A stretch of DNA of 64,000 bases from Phallusia mammillata. Taxonomy: Eukaryota; Chordata; Ascidiacea; Phlebobranchia; Ascidiidae. Below the pieces are notes generated by a model. That model was not told the origin of the DNA, searched no databases, and saw nothing but the letters and a program-made list of their open reading frames with translations. The position numbers and the translations under genes are program-made. How positions within the stretch are numbered: position 1 is the stretch's first letter; each line of letters starts with the position of its first letter. The DNA lies in NCBI GenBank assembly GCA_003260075.1, contig QLIY01000206.1, positions 1 through 64,000 of the forward strand, given 5' to 3'. Shown here in pieces: positions 19,182 to 31,707 of this stretch.

Positions 19182-21598
19182 ATGAAGATATTATGCATGT
19201 TTTTGTTCGGTGTTATACTGATGACAATTTTAATTTGTCAAAATATCGATGGAGGCTATGTGGGTAAGCTGAAAAGATTTTATGCTTTAATCACTTTGAC
19301 CTACAATATTTTACACTCAATCTGAAACGATGTACTTTTATTTAAATAACCAAATACTTACGTCTTTAATTTCGTTTCGTGCACAAAATCTTTGTAATTG
19401 TATTGTAAATTTTGTAAATTATTGTCGACAAGCTGCGCAAAAAGCAGGTTGAAGTGTGACAAGGAATAATTTGATTAAACATATTAAAGCATTTTTGGAC
19501 CGACAACGAATTTAAGTTTTTTTTACTAATGCAAAATTCTCCAAAAAGCCCCAGATGCCTCCTTAAACAGTACATAAAAATGTTACCAAACTGAAATGAG
19601 GAAAAATAAATAAAATCAATTTTAATGTTTGGATAGGATTCATAGACTTTTTGCTTATTGATCACAAACATTGTAAAACTTGGCAGACAGTAGTGTATGT
19701 GTGGTGTGTAACTAGCTTTTTTGTTCATTTTCTTACAGGTGGATCGAGAATGGGGGAAGTGAGTTTGACTGTGTTTTATTTTTATAAGGTATCATAAACA
19801 CTGGCACTTAATTTAAATTCTTTTGTAGTTTCATCTCACGATGCCACGAACTATAGCCACCAGAAAGATGGATGGCATGAGATGCATCCAGTAAGTTTTT
19901 CATCGTAACTTTCGATGTTTTTGTTCGTTATTATTATAATATGGCTTTTATTTGAAACATTTTGAAAAGTGCATGCAAAATTTCTAGCGCTAAAAGATCT
20001 GTTTATTTAAGGTTTTTCTTTTTCTTGATTTGCTTAAAGTGTATTTTTTAAATAGGAGGTAAAAGTTTGTAGATGCTATTAATTTTATCATGGCCCAATA
20101 TTTGCATTTTATAAATTACATTCGTAAATTTTTCATATTTTTCTTTTTTTATAATAAGTTTACGAGTTTTTTATGCCAAAGTCGCGTCCTTTTCTTGAAT
20201 TGCTTAAAGTTTCCCAACAACAGGCAACTCTTATAAAAAGACGAAAACAGATTTTTGACAGACAACTGTAAAAATAGAATTTAAATTTGAAACAAATATT
20301 TTCGTTGGCTTCAAAATATTGTTGCAATCAACAAGAGCGGAAGTTTTCATGTCACACATGAAATCTGAGGCCTCTGTTTCCCCGTGTAGTCCTTGCAACA
20401 ACATGAAACAACCACAACATGCAAAACAATTGATCATTGCAAAACAACTATGAACCCAAATTCTTTATGTCGAGATAACCTTTGACAATTAAAACCTAGC
20501 CTTCGGAACATGGTAAAAACATTTGGCTCGTTTGCCGACCCCGTCTAGGCGAACAAACAACAGAATTGGTTGCAAAACAACCTGGAATTTTCCGGAAAAA
20601 AATACACTCACATTTAGAGCTTCAGTCTTTAGATGTGACATGTTTAGAGCTTAAGGTTGGCGCGAATGCATTGTAAATTTTGTGCACTACAGTATGTCTA
20701 TGCGTCGAAGGTTAAGTGGAAAATATTGCCAGTGTATTTCGACCTAAAAGGTCTCAGCAGTGCAGCTAGTGACAAAAGATCGGCCGTATTGGCTAGTGTA
20801 GCCATCCAACGGCACTCCAGTTTGCTGGGAGTAACAGGGTAAAATATCCATGCCTCACCTAGTCTGTGCGACTGGGCATACAGCGCAGATGAAACTGGCT
20901 CACAAGTGGCCGATACACTAGCCAATGCGGCCAATCTCTCGTCACGGGGGGGGGGAAAGGAATTTTTGCGAAGCAAACGTTTTGACGTTTTTCAAAGCAA
21001 AAAAAATTATGTGGATTTTTAAAACCAACTATAACTTTTGAAATCCTTTATAATAGATCACACATTTTTCCCCAAATAAAATGAGTCGTGCCCGTTCTAA
21101 TACATATTGTGATCAATTTTTTTAGAATCGAATCTACCTTCACTTTTATAATAATTGTTCATTACCTCCCTGAAGTTGGGGGGGGGGAAAGGTTGGCGCG
21201 AATGCATTGTAAATTTTGTGCACTACAGTATATCTATGCGTCGAAGGTTAAGTGGAAAATATTGCCAGTATATTTCGACCTATAAGGTCTCAGCAGTGCA
21301 GCTGGTGACAAGAGAACGGCCGCATTGGCTAGTGTATCCATCTAACGTCTAACTCTAGTTTGTTGGGAGTAACAGCAGGGTAAAATACCCATGCCTCACC
21401 TATTATTGTCACTAGCTGCACTGATGAAACCTTAGAGGTCGAAACAGTGTGCACTGTCTGCAGCTTATCATTTATTGGTTTGGTGCCTTTACATCGAAAA
21501 AAAATAATTACCATTTCTGCAGATGTTCTGTTTTGGTAAACGAGACAACCCACACCTACTACACGATGAAATGCGAACCTGGCTGCAAATGTCCGTAA
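19182..21598 (+). CDS. Secreted Cys-rich peptide, 79 aa (4 exons)
   Basis: Exons 19182-19263, 19739-19758, 19829-19890, 21523-21598; all junctions are GT-AG and the total is 240 nt, in frame. Predicted protein: signal peptide MKILCMFLFGVILMTILICQ, a short basic linker with GGYVGGSRMGE and PRTIATRKMDG, then a C-terminal Cys cluster (MRCIQC ... MKCEPGCKCP), giving five cysteines after the signal. The last exon carries a likely N-glycosylation site (NET). The odd cysteine count suggests dimer formation or one free thiol. Size, signal and TATA promoter fit a defence peptide or a small secreted ligand, but I do not recognise a family. Intron 3 contains a hammerhead-bearing element (HHR at 21415-21464) and several G-run joins. 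The 55-base G-run starts 5 bp after the stop codon. Confidence 0.72.
20650..20955. mobile_element. Hammerhead-bearing repeat, copy 1
   Basis: Contains an inverted repeat (ggccgtattggctagtgta near 20782 against tacactagccaatgcggcc near 20917) and, on the minus strand at about 20742-20775, AGCTGCACTGCTGAGACC then GGTCGAAA, a decayed hammerhead (CTGCTGA for CTGATGA). Ends at G10 20946-20955. Related copies: 21188-21470 and 46560-46840. Confidence 0.6.
20956..21177. repeat. Displaced copy of 21965-22186
   Basis: aggaatttttgcgaagcaaa ... cattacctccctgaagttgg repeats the sequence at 21965-22186 with ~3% differences. It is bounded on both sides by G-runs (20946-20955, 21178-21187). It breaks the continuity of the surrounding repeat, so it is probably a misplaced contig. 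Confidence 0.75.
21188..21470. mobile_element. Hammerhead-bearing repeat, copy 2
   Basis: The first ~115 bp repeat 20655-20775, including the decayed minus-strand hammerhead near 21284-21313. The right part carries aaataaaaccc-type sequence, then the plus-strand hammerhead at 21415-21464. The core gtgtatccatctaacg matches the same element at 46600 in reverse orientation. Confidence 0.6.
21415..21464 (+). ncRNA. Hammerhead ribozyme, type I, in intron of Cys-rich peptide gene
   Basis: Stem I GCTGCA/TGCAGC, core CTGATGA at 21421-21427, stem II ACCT-TAG-AGGT, GAAA, stem III ACAGTG/CACTGT, cleavage C before TGCAGC. All core nucleotides are present. The base pair next to the core in stem II is A/C instead of G-C, which would be expected to weaken activity. 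Sense orientation within intron 3. Confidence 0.8.
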
Positions 21599-21603
21599 AA
21601 CAA

Positions 21604-21658
<55 letters not shown>
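21604..21658. other. G55 run (gap filler)
   Basis: Uninterrupted G. See finding on filler runs. Confidence 0.85.
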
Positions 21659-21659
<1 letters not shown>

Positions 21660-24204
21660 AAAATTATGAAAATGTTTATTTTTACTTTTTTAGTAAAAAG
21701 CCTTAATTGTGTTTTGCCTTAATTGTGTGAAATGGGATTAAGTGTATTTTTATGCCCAGAAAAAATACATTTATATTAAGCATATTTTATGCATGATATA
21801 GTATCGGCAGCGTATGCTTGATCTCATGTATGATAATAACTGTTGGCAAAATGTGAGTAAAAAAAATCATTAAATTTTACCGAACAAGTTTTAAATGCAA
21901 GATATATTTAGTGATTTCGGTTTCTACAAAATTAAAATTATTTTTGTTATAGGCTATTTGTGAACTAAAGGAATTTTTGCGAACCAAACGTTTTGACGTT
22001 TTTCAAAGCAAAAAAAATATGTGGATTTTTAAAACCAACTATAACTTTTGAATCCTTTATAATAGATCACATATTTTTCCCCAAACAAAATGAGTCGTAC
22101 CCGTTTTTATATATATTGTGATCTATTTTTTAGAATGGAATCTACCTTCACTTTTATAATAATTGTTCATTACCTCCCTGAAGTTAATTATATTTTTGTT
22201 GACCACAAACACACGCCTCAACGCTTTTTTAGTTGTGACGTAACAAATAAAATAGTTCCAATTTGCAGACAAGGGTGTATTTCATAATTGTTGAAAACTC
22301 CTTAAGAGGTTTTCAATGCCAAAGGTAGGCTAAAGCCAGTATATGTTCAGTGTGCTGCTTTGAAGGAAAGGTAGGCTACCAATACACTTTCAATAACAAA
22401 CACCAGAGATTGTTAAAACGTTAATCAAAGATTGGCTATTTCGGGTGACAACAATTTAACCTAGGGGCACAGTTGCTTCTAGGTGGCTCAATCGAGGGGG
22501 GGGGGTACTCTTTAAGAGGTTTTCAATGACAAAGGTAGGCTAAAGCCAGTATACGTTCAGTGTGCTGCTTTGAAGGAAAGGTAGGCTACCGATACACTTT
22601 CAATAACAAACACTAGAGATTGTTAAAACGTTAATCAAAGATTGGCTATTTCGGGTGACACTAAAACGCTGAATGTTGCGGGATATTGCGTGACGTCGTG
22701 AAAACCGCTACAAATCAGATTAAATTGCTGACGGTTAGAGCTATTAAGGTTGGGATAAGGTTATATTATAAAAAAACGCCGGGAACATTCCGTGTATTGG
22801 AACATTAACATGTCCGGTAAAATTTGGACGTCTGGCAACAACAATTTAACCTAGGGGCACAGTTGCTTCTAGGTGGCTCAATCGATGAAAGGTCGATTTG
22901 GCAGGGGCGCCTACTGCTTAGATTCAGCAGAAGCTTTTTACCTTTGCCACATTACCAACAATGTGATTTTGCGTCAAAATTCGGCAGGGACTTTTTCGGG
23001 GGATTTCCCTACAGCTCACATTGATTTCAAGTATTTGCTGACCACGTATCATTCATAGATTTGTAAGTTGCCAGCCAAGTACTACCATGCAAGAACTCAC
23101 AATTCAAATCGTTAAAAAGTAAATAAAAAAGTTGTAGCAAATAAACGAAAGGACCCAACCGGTCTTCCTAGCGTGTAATTTGCTGCATGGAACACATTAG
23201 GTAGGCTTCAACCGGCAAGGCAGAAAGCACCTCTAAACGACGTACGATTTACACACAATGGTTCTGCTATAAACGTTTCAGTGCTGATTTTGATAACGAA
23301 TTGATGTTGGAGACCTAGTTATGGAAAAAAAGCTAATAGACCTCTACAAAAAGATAAAAGAACAAAAACAGGAAGGTCCATTCTTGACCGACAATACAAA
23401 ATGCCTTTACCTACCATACATTTTGAATTATGTATTCAAAACATCTGTAGACAAATACCTTTTTGGTGTACACACATTGCCTAAAACAAAGCAGGGGGGG
23501 GGGAGGCTTCAACCGGCAAAGCAGAAAGCACCTCTAAAGTCTAAACGACGTACGATTTACACACAATTGTTCTGCTATTAACGTTTCAGTGCTGATTTTG
23601 ATAACGAATTGATGTTCGAAGACCTAGTTATGGAAAAAAAGCTACTATGTCGGAACTTATAGACCTCTGCAAAAAGAACAGCAGGAAAGACCATTCTTGA
23701 ACGACAGCACAAAGGCCTTTACCTACCATACATTTTGAATTATGTATTCAAAACATATGTAGACAAATACCTTTTTGGTGTACACACATTGCCTAAAACA
23801 AAGCAAAACAAGATGTAGGCAGCAATCAGTCTCTTTCTCTTGAGAGCTAAGTTTCATACTTACGTGATATTCAATCTGTATGCCGAAAATAATAAATCAA
23901 AATTTTATTCTTGGATACTGCAAAATTAAAGAATCAAAATTGAAAAAGCAGCTCAATCTTCAGAATAAGTCTTGATAAACAAATTTTTCCACATAAAGCA
24001 GCTTGTTTCCACCAAAAGCATGTTGAAATTGAATAGAATTGTTAGCAGCATTTCGTATGATTTCTATCCTTCAAGGTCATTCAATAAAAAAACACTTTTC
24101 CATTGCATAACAAATAACAACAATAACATTGAAGGTATTGTACCCATTTGAGCCCCTTGAAATATAAATAATTTCCTAACTAATTTTAAACAACATATTA
24201 TAGA
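21659..24204. other. Intergenic, duplicated segments, no gene found
   Basis: Holds two pairs of near-identical copies around G-runs: 22297-22495 with 22508-22661 (G10 at 22496-22505), and about 23194-23493 with 23504-23805 (G10 at 23494-23503). The ORF from 23321 (MEKKLIDLYKKIKEQ...) does not survive in its own second copy, which has frameshifting indels, so I do not call it a gene. Confidence 0.6.
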
Positions 24205-27200
24205 TCATCTCCATGACTTGTTGAGTTGTTTGACTTGAGATAACCTCCTCGTAACAAGAGCAGCAATAAACAATCCAATTAACACTGCACCGATAAACAT
24301 GTGATCAAAATCTTCTTTCAGGACATCAAACATTTTTGATGGTTGTGTTCTCTGTGGAGAATAGTACATGTGATATTATTACTAACATGTGTGCATATTG
24401 AAGCCTACAATACATAAATGTATGTGTAATTATCAATTGTATAAATGTAAGTGAATTTAGCCTATAAGAACTCAGAAATAAGTGTCCCTGGCTCAGACAA
24501 AATTTATGGTTAAAAAATGATGTTTAAAAAAACTGAGTACACAGACTTTTGGTTGAGAAACACTACAAAAAAGGGGGGGGGGCCTAATAATACACAGAAA
24601 ATTATTTATACAGTGTTTCTCAACCTTTTAGTGTCTTCCACAATTTTTATTTTAATACGATAAACATATTTTTGTATATTACAAACTGGTCATGGATTCA
24701 TAAAAAAACTGAGTACACAGACTTTTGGTTGAGAAACACTACAAAAAAAAGGTTTTACCCAGTGGTGGGATTTAATTTTTTGTCAGCCGGTTCTATCACA
24801 AAAGTCATATTTTTCAGCCGGGGGGGGGGGGTTAACCGGTTCGCTGATCTTGTAATATTTCGTGACACGGTTCTATAGAACCGGTGCGAACTGGCTGAAT
24901 CCCACCACTGGTTTTACCACATTAAAGGACTAAATACAAAAACCTTCAACAAAAAAAAACATGATAACCAGCATCATCAAAATTTGAATTAGAAAAACAC
25001 AGATTACCGTGAAAAAAAGGTCAAGGCCAGTTGTGAAAACGAGACTGGTTGATTCCAATGCAGAAGGTGCACAATAAATTCCATCAATTTGTTCCAGTGT
25101 TAGATTGTAAGACAAAAATAATTCCGGTGGAACTGGAACTTCTGGGGAATATGGCATTATTCCCTCTTCTCTGCAAAAATAATGACAAGGTTGAGTTGAG
25201 TTTATTTCGCCAGGCAAAATGGTAGTAGCACAATTGCGCTAAAATATTCACCACGAAGGAAATAGCTGCGCAACGTTTAGACGTTAAAACACCTGACAAA
25301 GTTGAGGGCACACTTGGTGGATAGATGGTAGGCGCACAGTTGGGGGGGGGGTAATATTTCCCACGAAGGAAATAGCTGCGCAACGTTTAGACGGTAAAAC
25401 ATGTGACAAAGTTGAGGGCACACTTGGTGGATAGATGGTAGGCGCACAGTTTTTTTGGGAAACTAAGTTAGCATGATAGATACAATTTGGGTTAGATTTG
25501 AGTATTTCCATAAACCAGAAATAGTTGGACAGTAATAAAAAAAGTGCAAAAGAGTACGAAAAAATTCTTGATAAATAAATGCATTGTAGTTATTTATATA
25601 ATATTCTAAACTTGCTATGTTGTTGTATTGTTGCTAAGGGACTTTAAAAAAACCATGCAATATTCATATACCTATGTTTTTCATTAGGGTGCAATGATCT
25701 TCTTGGGTCAAAAAGTTTTCGAGGAATTCCAAACAAAGAACCTTTTTTCAAACCAAACAAAATTTGTCGAGAAGTAATTCCTTTCTCTGTTTTTGAAACT
25801 CCAATACTAGAAATACCTGAAAAGTTTCCAAAATACTGCAATAATAACCCATATTTGACCAGTAATTTTCTCATTGGTCATGTAACAGATGTAGATTGTT
25901 GTTAAATAGTTTACACCAATAACATTTTGTACAAAAGATTTGAACAAAAAAATCTAACAAACAATTTTTAAACATCCGCACTATAACAAAAGATAAGAAA
26001 ACAACTGACTAATAAGTAAATAATTTTTATCAACTGTTGAACAAAACTTTTGTTCAGAACAATTCTCGTTGTTGTAAATTTTGTAAAAATTAAACCGTAT
26101 TCTACTGACCATATGGAAAAATATAGGCCTGTTGCAGAATAGTGGGTGGATTGGGTCGCACATGAAACGACGAAAAACTTGTGCTGTTAAATTGGGTTTT
26201 GCCTTCATACATTTCTAGTGCCTGCGGGGGGGGGGGCTGTTGAACAAAACTTTTGTTCAGAACAATTCTCATTATTGTAATTTTTGTAAAAATTAAACTA
26301 TATTCTACTGACCATATGGAAAAATATAGGCCTGCTGCAGAATAGTGGGTGGATTGGGTCGCACATGAAAAGACGAAAAGCTTGTGCTGTTAAATTGGGT
26401 TTTGCCTTCATACATTTCTAGTGCCTGCAACAAAAAGCAATCAAGTCTTAAAGTATTTATTTGGTGTTAGTTTTCAATGATCCATTAGACTTAAAGTTAT
26501 CAATAGTGCTACAACAAAAACAGAAAGCTATAGGGTAGAAAAGTTCAAAACATTGCAAAAAAAGTAAACAAAGTGTGTAAAAACTAGAGGTGTACCGAAT
26601 ATTCGGTTTGCCGAATTTATTCGGCCGAAGGGGGGGGGGTGTCAATCTTTATATTTTTTAACACATTGACGCTTTTCCTACTGCGGACAAAAAATCAGTA
26701 ATTCATTGTCGGGTTCGGCAATCATGCTTGAGGCAATGTTAAACCCCACAGAACTAAAATAAGACGAAGACACAACCATTCTGCACTACTGCCTGGTAGA
26801 TAAACTTCTGTTTTCATGTCAAACGCCTGGGATACGACTTTGCGTGACGTCATGAATGATTCGGATGATTCGGCCGAATTTAAATTTTGCCGATTCAGTA
26901 CATCACTAGTAAAAACCCAAATAACAAAATCAGTCAATGAATTTACATAGAATATATATATTTCGCCAACTGGCATCTTCAGTTCCTAAAAACCCATAGG
27001 ATAAAACACAATATAAGATGTATATGTAAAAAAGTAACACTAAAAAATGTTTCTCGCAACATGTTAGTTCTACAAGATGAAAAAAATGTGCATCAGCATT
27101 TTAAGTGGTTGTGTAACCCTATTCAGAAACAGAACATTAACTAGAGTATGGTGCAATACACTAGGTTTTTTTTCAATAATAGACTTACTGAAACTTCAAT

Positions 27201-29212
27201 TCTTCTCAACTTAGCATTTCTGTAAGAATAGAGAAGCCAGTTTTCTGAATGAACAAGGTGAACTGGACCTTGGGACCTTTTGTGAACAATTGAATGGATC
27301 ATCTACAAACAAAACAGAATTAAATTAAACAGAAATGATTTTTGCAATATGGACTGCAACGTGCAATGGAAAAATTGTTATGCAATGTTAAAATATTCAC
27401 CAGATAATTTGATTTCATCACACAAAAACCAACATTGCAAGCTGGTGCTATGGCTAACTTATGAGAGTGGAACTTTAGAACAGTGCAATCAACTTTGTTA
27501 TCATATCCCAAACAAAAAGTTATTGATAAAAAGTCTAGCCCGTTTTCCACCACATTCGAATGATTTGTGTTTCAACCTATGCTACCAACTATTTGTAGGT
27601 GCTAGTACGGGAGTCGGCAACCCCTGGAGGTGGTATTTCATGGCACGCCAACTGGTTTGCGTGTTATATTAAAGTAAAAATTTAACCTGTTGCACTGCTT
27701 GTTTGTAGTTTTTATCATGTCATTGTCTTAAAATTCAGCCTTACATCTGCTTTATCACAAAACACTCTGCTTTATCTTTATCATTAATATTTGTTGACAC
27801 AAACGCGAGGTCATTAACACATGGAAATAACAAGTAAATTGGCACGCATCGCCTAAAAGGTTGCCGACCCCTGTGCTAGTACAATGTGTATGGCGCCCAA
27901 CATTAAAGAAAGTATTTAAAACGTATTAACCATACTAAGTTCAAGCTGGTAAGGTTCTCCAAAGCTAATACAGTATTGTCAAACTGCTTAGTGTAAAAAC
28001 TTGACAGTTCAAAGTCCCAGATTGATTCACAACTTACTTGTCCGGTAACAGCATCAATGAGGAACAACATCAGCGAGCATCGATCTACGTTTTGCTCCAA
28101 TGATTCACTTAACACAGCTACCACATTGGGATTGAGATACTTGAACAAAACACTTCTATCTGCTAGAGGTCTTCCTAGAGAGTCAATCTAAAATATTGTA
28201 ATAGTTATAAGATTGTATGTCTTCACAATCTGTTAAATAGTAGAAAAAGAGAGAAAATTTACATGAGTGCTTTTCCTAGTAAGAACCACTGCCCTCTAAA
28301 GGACATTTGTGAATAGTTGGGCAGTTACGGCACAATGCGGCAACAAAGCAAATTGGCTTTTTTGTCCGGGGGGGGGGTTAAGATAAGATTACATGTCTTC
28401 AGAATCTGTTAAATAGTAGAAAAAGAGAGAAAATTTACGTGAGTGCTTCTCCTAGTAAGCACCAGTGCCCTCTAAAGGACATTTGTGAATAGTAAGGCAG
28501 TTACGGCACAATGCGGCAACAAAGCAAATTGGCTTTTTTGTCCCTCCAGAAAAGGGGACCCTTAACTATTGGCCTAAAAAAATAAAAATTATTGCAAGAT
28601 TTTGTTTGGAGGTAATTTTTATATCACAGCAGTTCACATGGACAGTGCAGAAAATGAAAAAAACAAACAAATAATTTTACCTTTTCCCCCGATGGTTTGC
28701 CTCCAAACTGAATAATTCTGTGGGTGTTTGGGACTGTGACCGACCATGTTGGTTTGGCCACATTTGATGATTTAATTGAAAAACTTCGAATGAGACCAGT
28801 TTGTGAATTAATGTCGTACAAGTACAAATTCAACTGCTTCAACACAGATTCAGTTTCAGCTGTTTTTGGGATAAGATGAACATTTAACTAAAATAAAAAA
28901 CAAAGTGGTTTTAATATGAAGCCTTGGACTTAAGAATACTTAAGACTAAAAAGGTAGCCAAGGCATTTTGTCTTTTTGGATGTTAAATGTGAAAAAATGA
29001 ATTCAAAAAAATATTATACAAACTTTTTTTCAGTAACATTATTGAACATATACAGCAAACCTTGATTAATCCAAACCTATTTGGACCAAAAAACTTGTCA
29101 GGATTAGGTGAAGATCCGGATTAACCGATGTCGATTAGTTAAAGCGGGGGGGGGGCCAAAATTTTTCAGGATTAGGTGAAGATCCGGATTAACCGATGTC
29201 GATTAGTTAAAG

Positions 29213-29261
<49 letters not shown>

Positions 29262-31641
29262 ACCGAGTACCGGGTACTCGTCCCATCACTATTTACTGTA
29301 TATAAGAACTAAATGAAGAATAGTATTATTTGACATATTAAAGTAGGTTTAGGCCTAAGCAAGTCACATGCATAAGCTTAACACCAAAATATAAATAAAA
29401 CCTTACATCTGTGTCTAACAGAAGCAGAGGTCGGAGATGACTTGAATCTGGATTTGGAAGAAGAGTTGCCTGCATGATAGGACTCTTTATGCCTCCAAGT
29501 ACATCTGGTAAGATCACTTTATTTAGAGGAAATTTAAACACAAAAACTTTTGAGGATTTAAATTTCACATAAAAAAATCAGCCAGACTATTCAAACTGGG
29601 TATTCAGGTCATGGCGTTGACTTTATTGTCCCCAATGGCAGAAAAAGTGGAAAAACACTCAATCAAAGAAAAATAAAATTGGTCACACTCTCATGAACTT
29701 TTTGAGATGTTTGGTAAACTTATTGCATTTAACATTTAACTAAGGGGGGGGGGTGGTCACACTCTCATTAACTTTTTGAGATGTTTGGTAAACTTATTGC
29801 ATTTAACATTTAACTAAGTCCCCTTAATCTAAATTAAAAAAATGCAATTTCAGACATTAATGCACCATTAACAGTAATAAAAAAATATTGAGGTATGTTC
29901 TTTAATTTTTTCTGAGTTTTTTCTTAGCATGGAACAAAAATACTAAAAAAAGCAGTTTGAAACTAAAGATTAAAAAAGAAACACACCACCCTCAAACTCC
30001 ACACATGCAAAGACTGGAATTGTTACTGGTAAACTTATTTCTCACCTGTTTTGTCTTCCACTTCACCAGTGATTGGGTTGAGCTCGAGCAATACAGGGTT
30101 AAGCTGCTGTTGGGGGTCGAGACCCAGAATGAGAGCCTGAGGGGGGTGAGGAAAATGGGCAGTGGTTCGTTGTACGTATAAATGTATGTCACGATCAGTC
30201 AGAAGACTTGAGTAATATCTGGATGAAAATGACATTTATAAAACTAATCTATTACCAAATAATGTAAGTGTGACTTTTTATTAGACCAACTATGCAACGT
30301 TAACATAAGATGATATGATTCACCAAAACCTTTCTGGCCCTAATTATCACTTCACACATGATAGAATCGCAAATCGAAACAGTTTTCCAAAAAAAACTTT
30401 GGGTAAGTACAGCTGAAGCTGAACAAGAAACTAAGGTCAGTTTTCACCCAGTAGTGATAATTAGGGCCAGAAAGGAATTATTTTTTGAATTATTTTTTGC
30501 TGAATCAGCCAAAACAACTTAACAATTTTAATGCTTAGACCAAGTTAGTGTATTATATAGTAAAGAATATTTCACTTTATTGCATTGATTTTTTTCTACC
30601 TATAATACAAAGTTACCATACAAAAAAGTAATTAAAATTCCAATTGTTTAATCTCTTTAAACATATAAAAACAGTGATACAGTTTTTAACTTATGATAAC
30701 AGAATATAGAAGAACACATACCACAACATATATATATATATATACATATAAAGATATATATACACACTGAAAACCTTGGCTAGTCCGGACCTGTTAGAAC
30801 CCAAAATTCGTCCGGATTAGGTGAAGACCCAGATTAACTGATATTGATTAGTTCAAGCCGTACCACATTACAAAATTGTACCTAAGTTTTCCCTGTATTA
30901 GGCGAAGATCCTGATTAATTGAGGCTTACTGTAAATGTAAATATTTATACCGTACCTCCAAACGACATCTCCATTCAAACTATCGATGCCAAACAAGCTT
31001 CCAGCTTTTGTGACGACAACAATCATCTTATGAAGTGAAAATGGATCCCTGGTTAATCCTTCAACCTGCAGAAACAGTGTATTTTGAGAACAAAATGTCC
31101 AAGGCAGCTGCAGAAACATATTATTTTGAGGGAAGGGTCGAGCCAGAACCTGAGTACTTGGTACCGAGCATCGCTGTTTTTGATGCTCGGCAAAGCAGTT
31201 GCACAAACTTACCCCAGCATTAAATTTGCACATTCATGCTAGCATACGAAACTGGTGTATGAAAGGGTATCCAAGAACATTATTACTGTTTTTTCTTTCA
31301 ATATTTTAGATTGTGGAAAAAAGCGTACTTATAGGGCCTGTACAATTTATGACATTGCTGGTGATGTAAGGGACCTTGAAAAGCTACAAAACTAGCATGG
31401 AGGGGGGGGGGGCAGTTTTGGCCCTATTATTATTTAACCATTTATAACTCAAATGTTTTAATGAAACTGTTGCCATTATCAGTAACATAATGCAAGACAA
31501 ACCAGTTAAAGTCTCTGTTGTGGGGGGGGGGAGCCATCCCTGGCTTAGACCAAGTTAGTTTATTACGTATATAGTAAAGAATATTTCACTTTTTTGCATT
31601 GATTTTTTTCTACCTATAATACAAAGTTACCATACAAAAAA

Positions 31642-31707
<66 letters not shown>

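Noticed and set aside
21604-21658. Natural poly(dG) tract or G-quadruplex element
   Set aside because: Comparison of duplicated regions shows that such runs replace ordinary sequence of similar length.
23321-23500. ORF starting MEKKLIDLYKKIKEQ
   Set aside because: Its near-identical second copy at 23629 carries frameshifting indels and stops, and the frame runs into a G10 filler.
31035-31223. Plus-strand 62-codon ORF (repeated at 32044-32232)
   Set aside because: Antisense to EMC1 exon 12 and its intron; present twice only because the region is duplicated.
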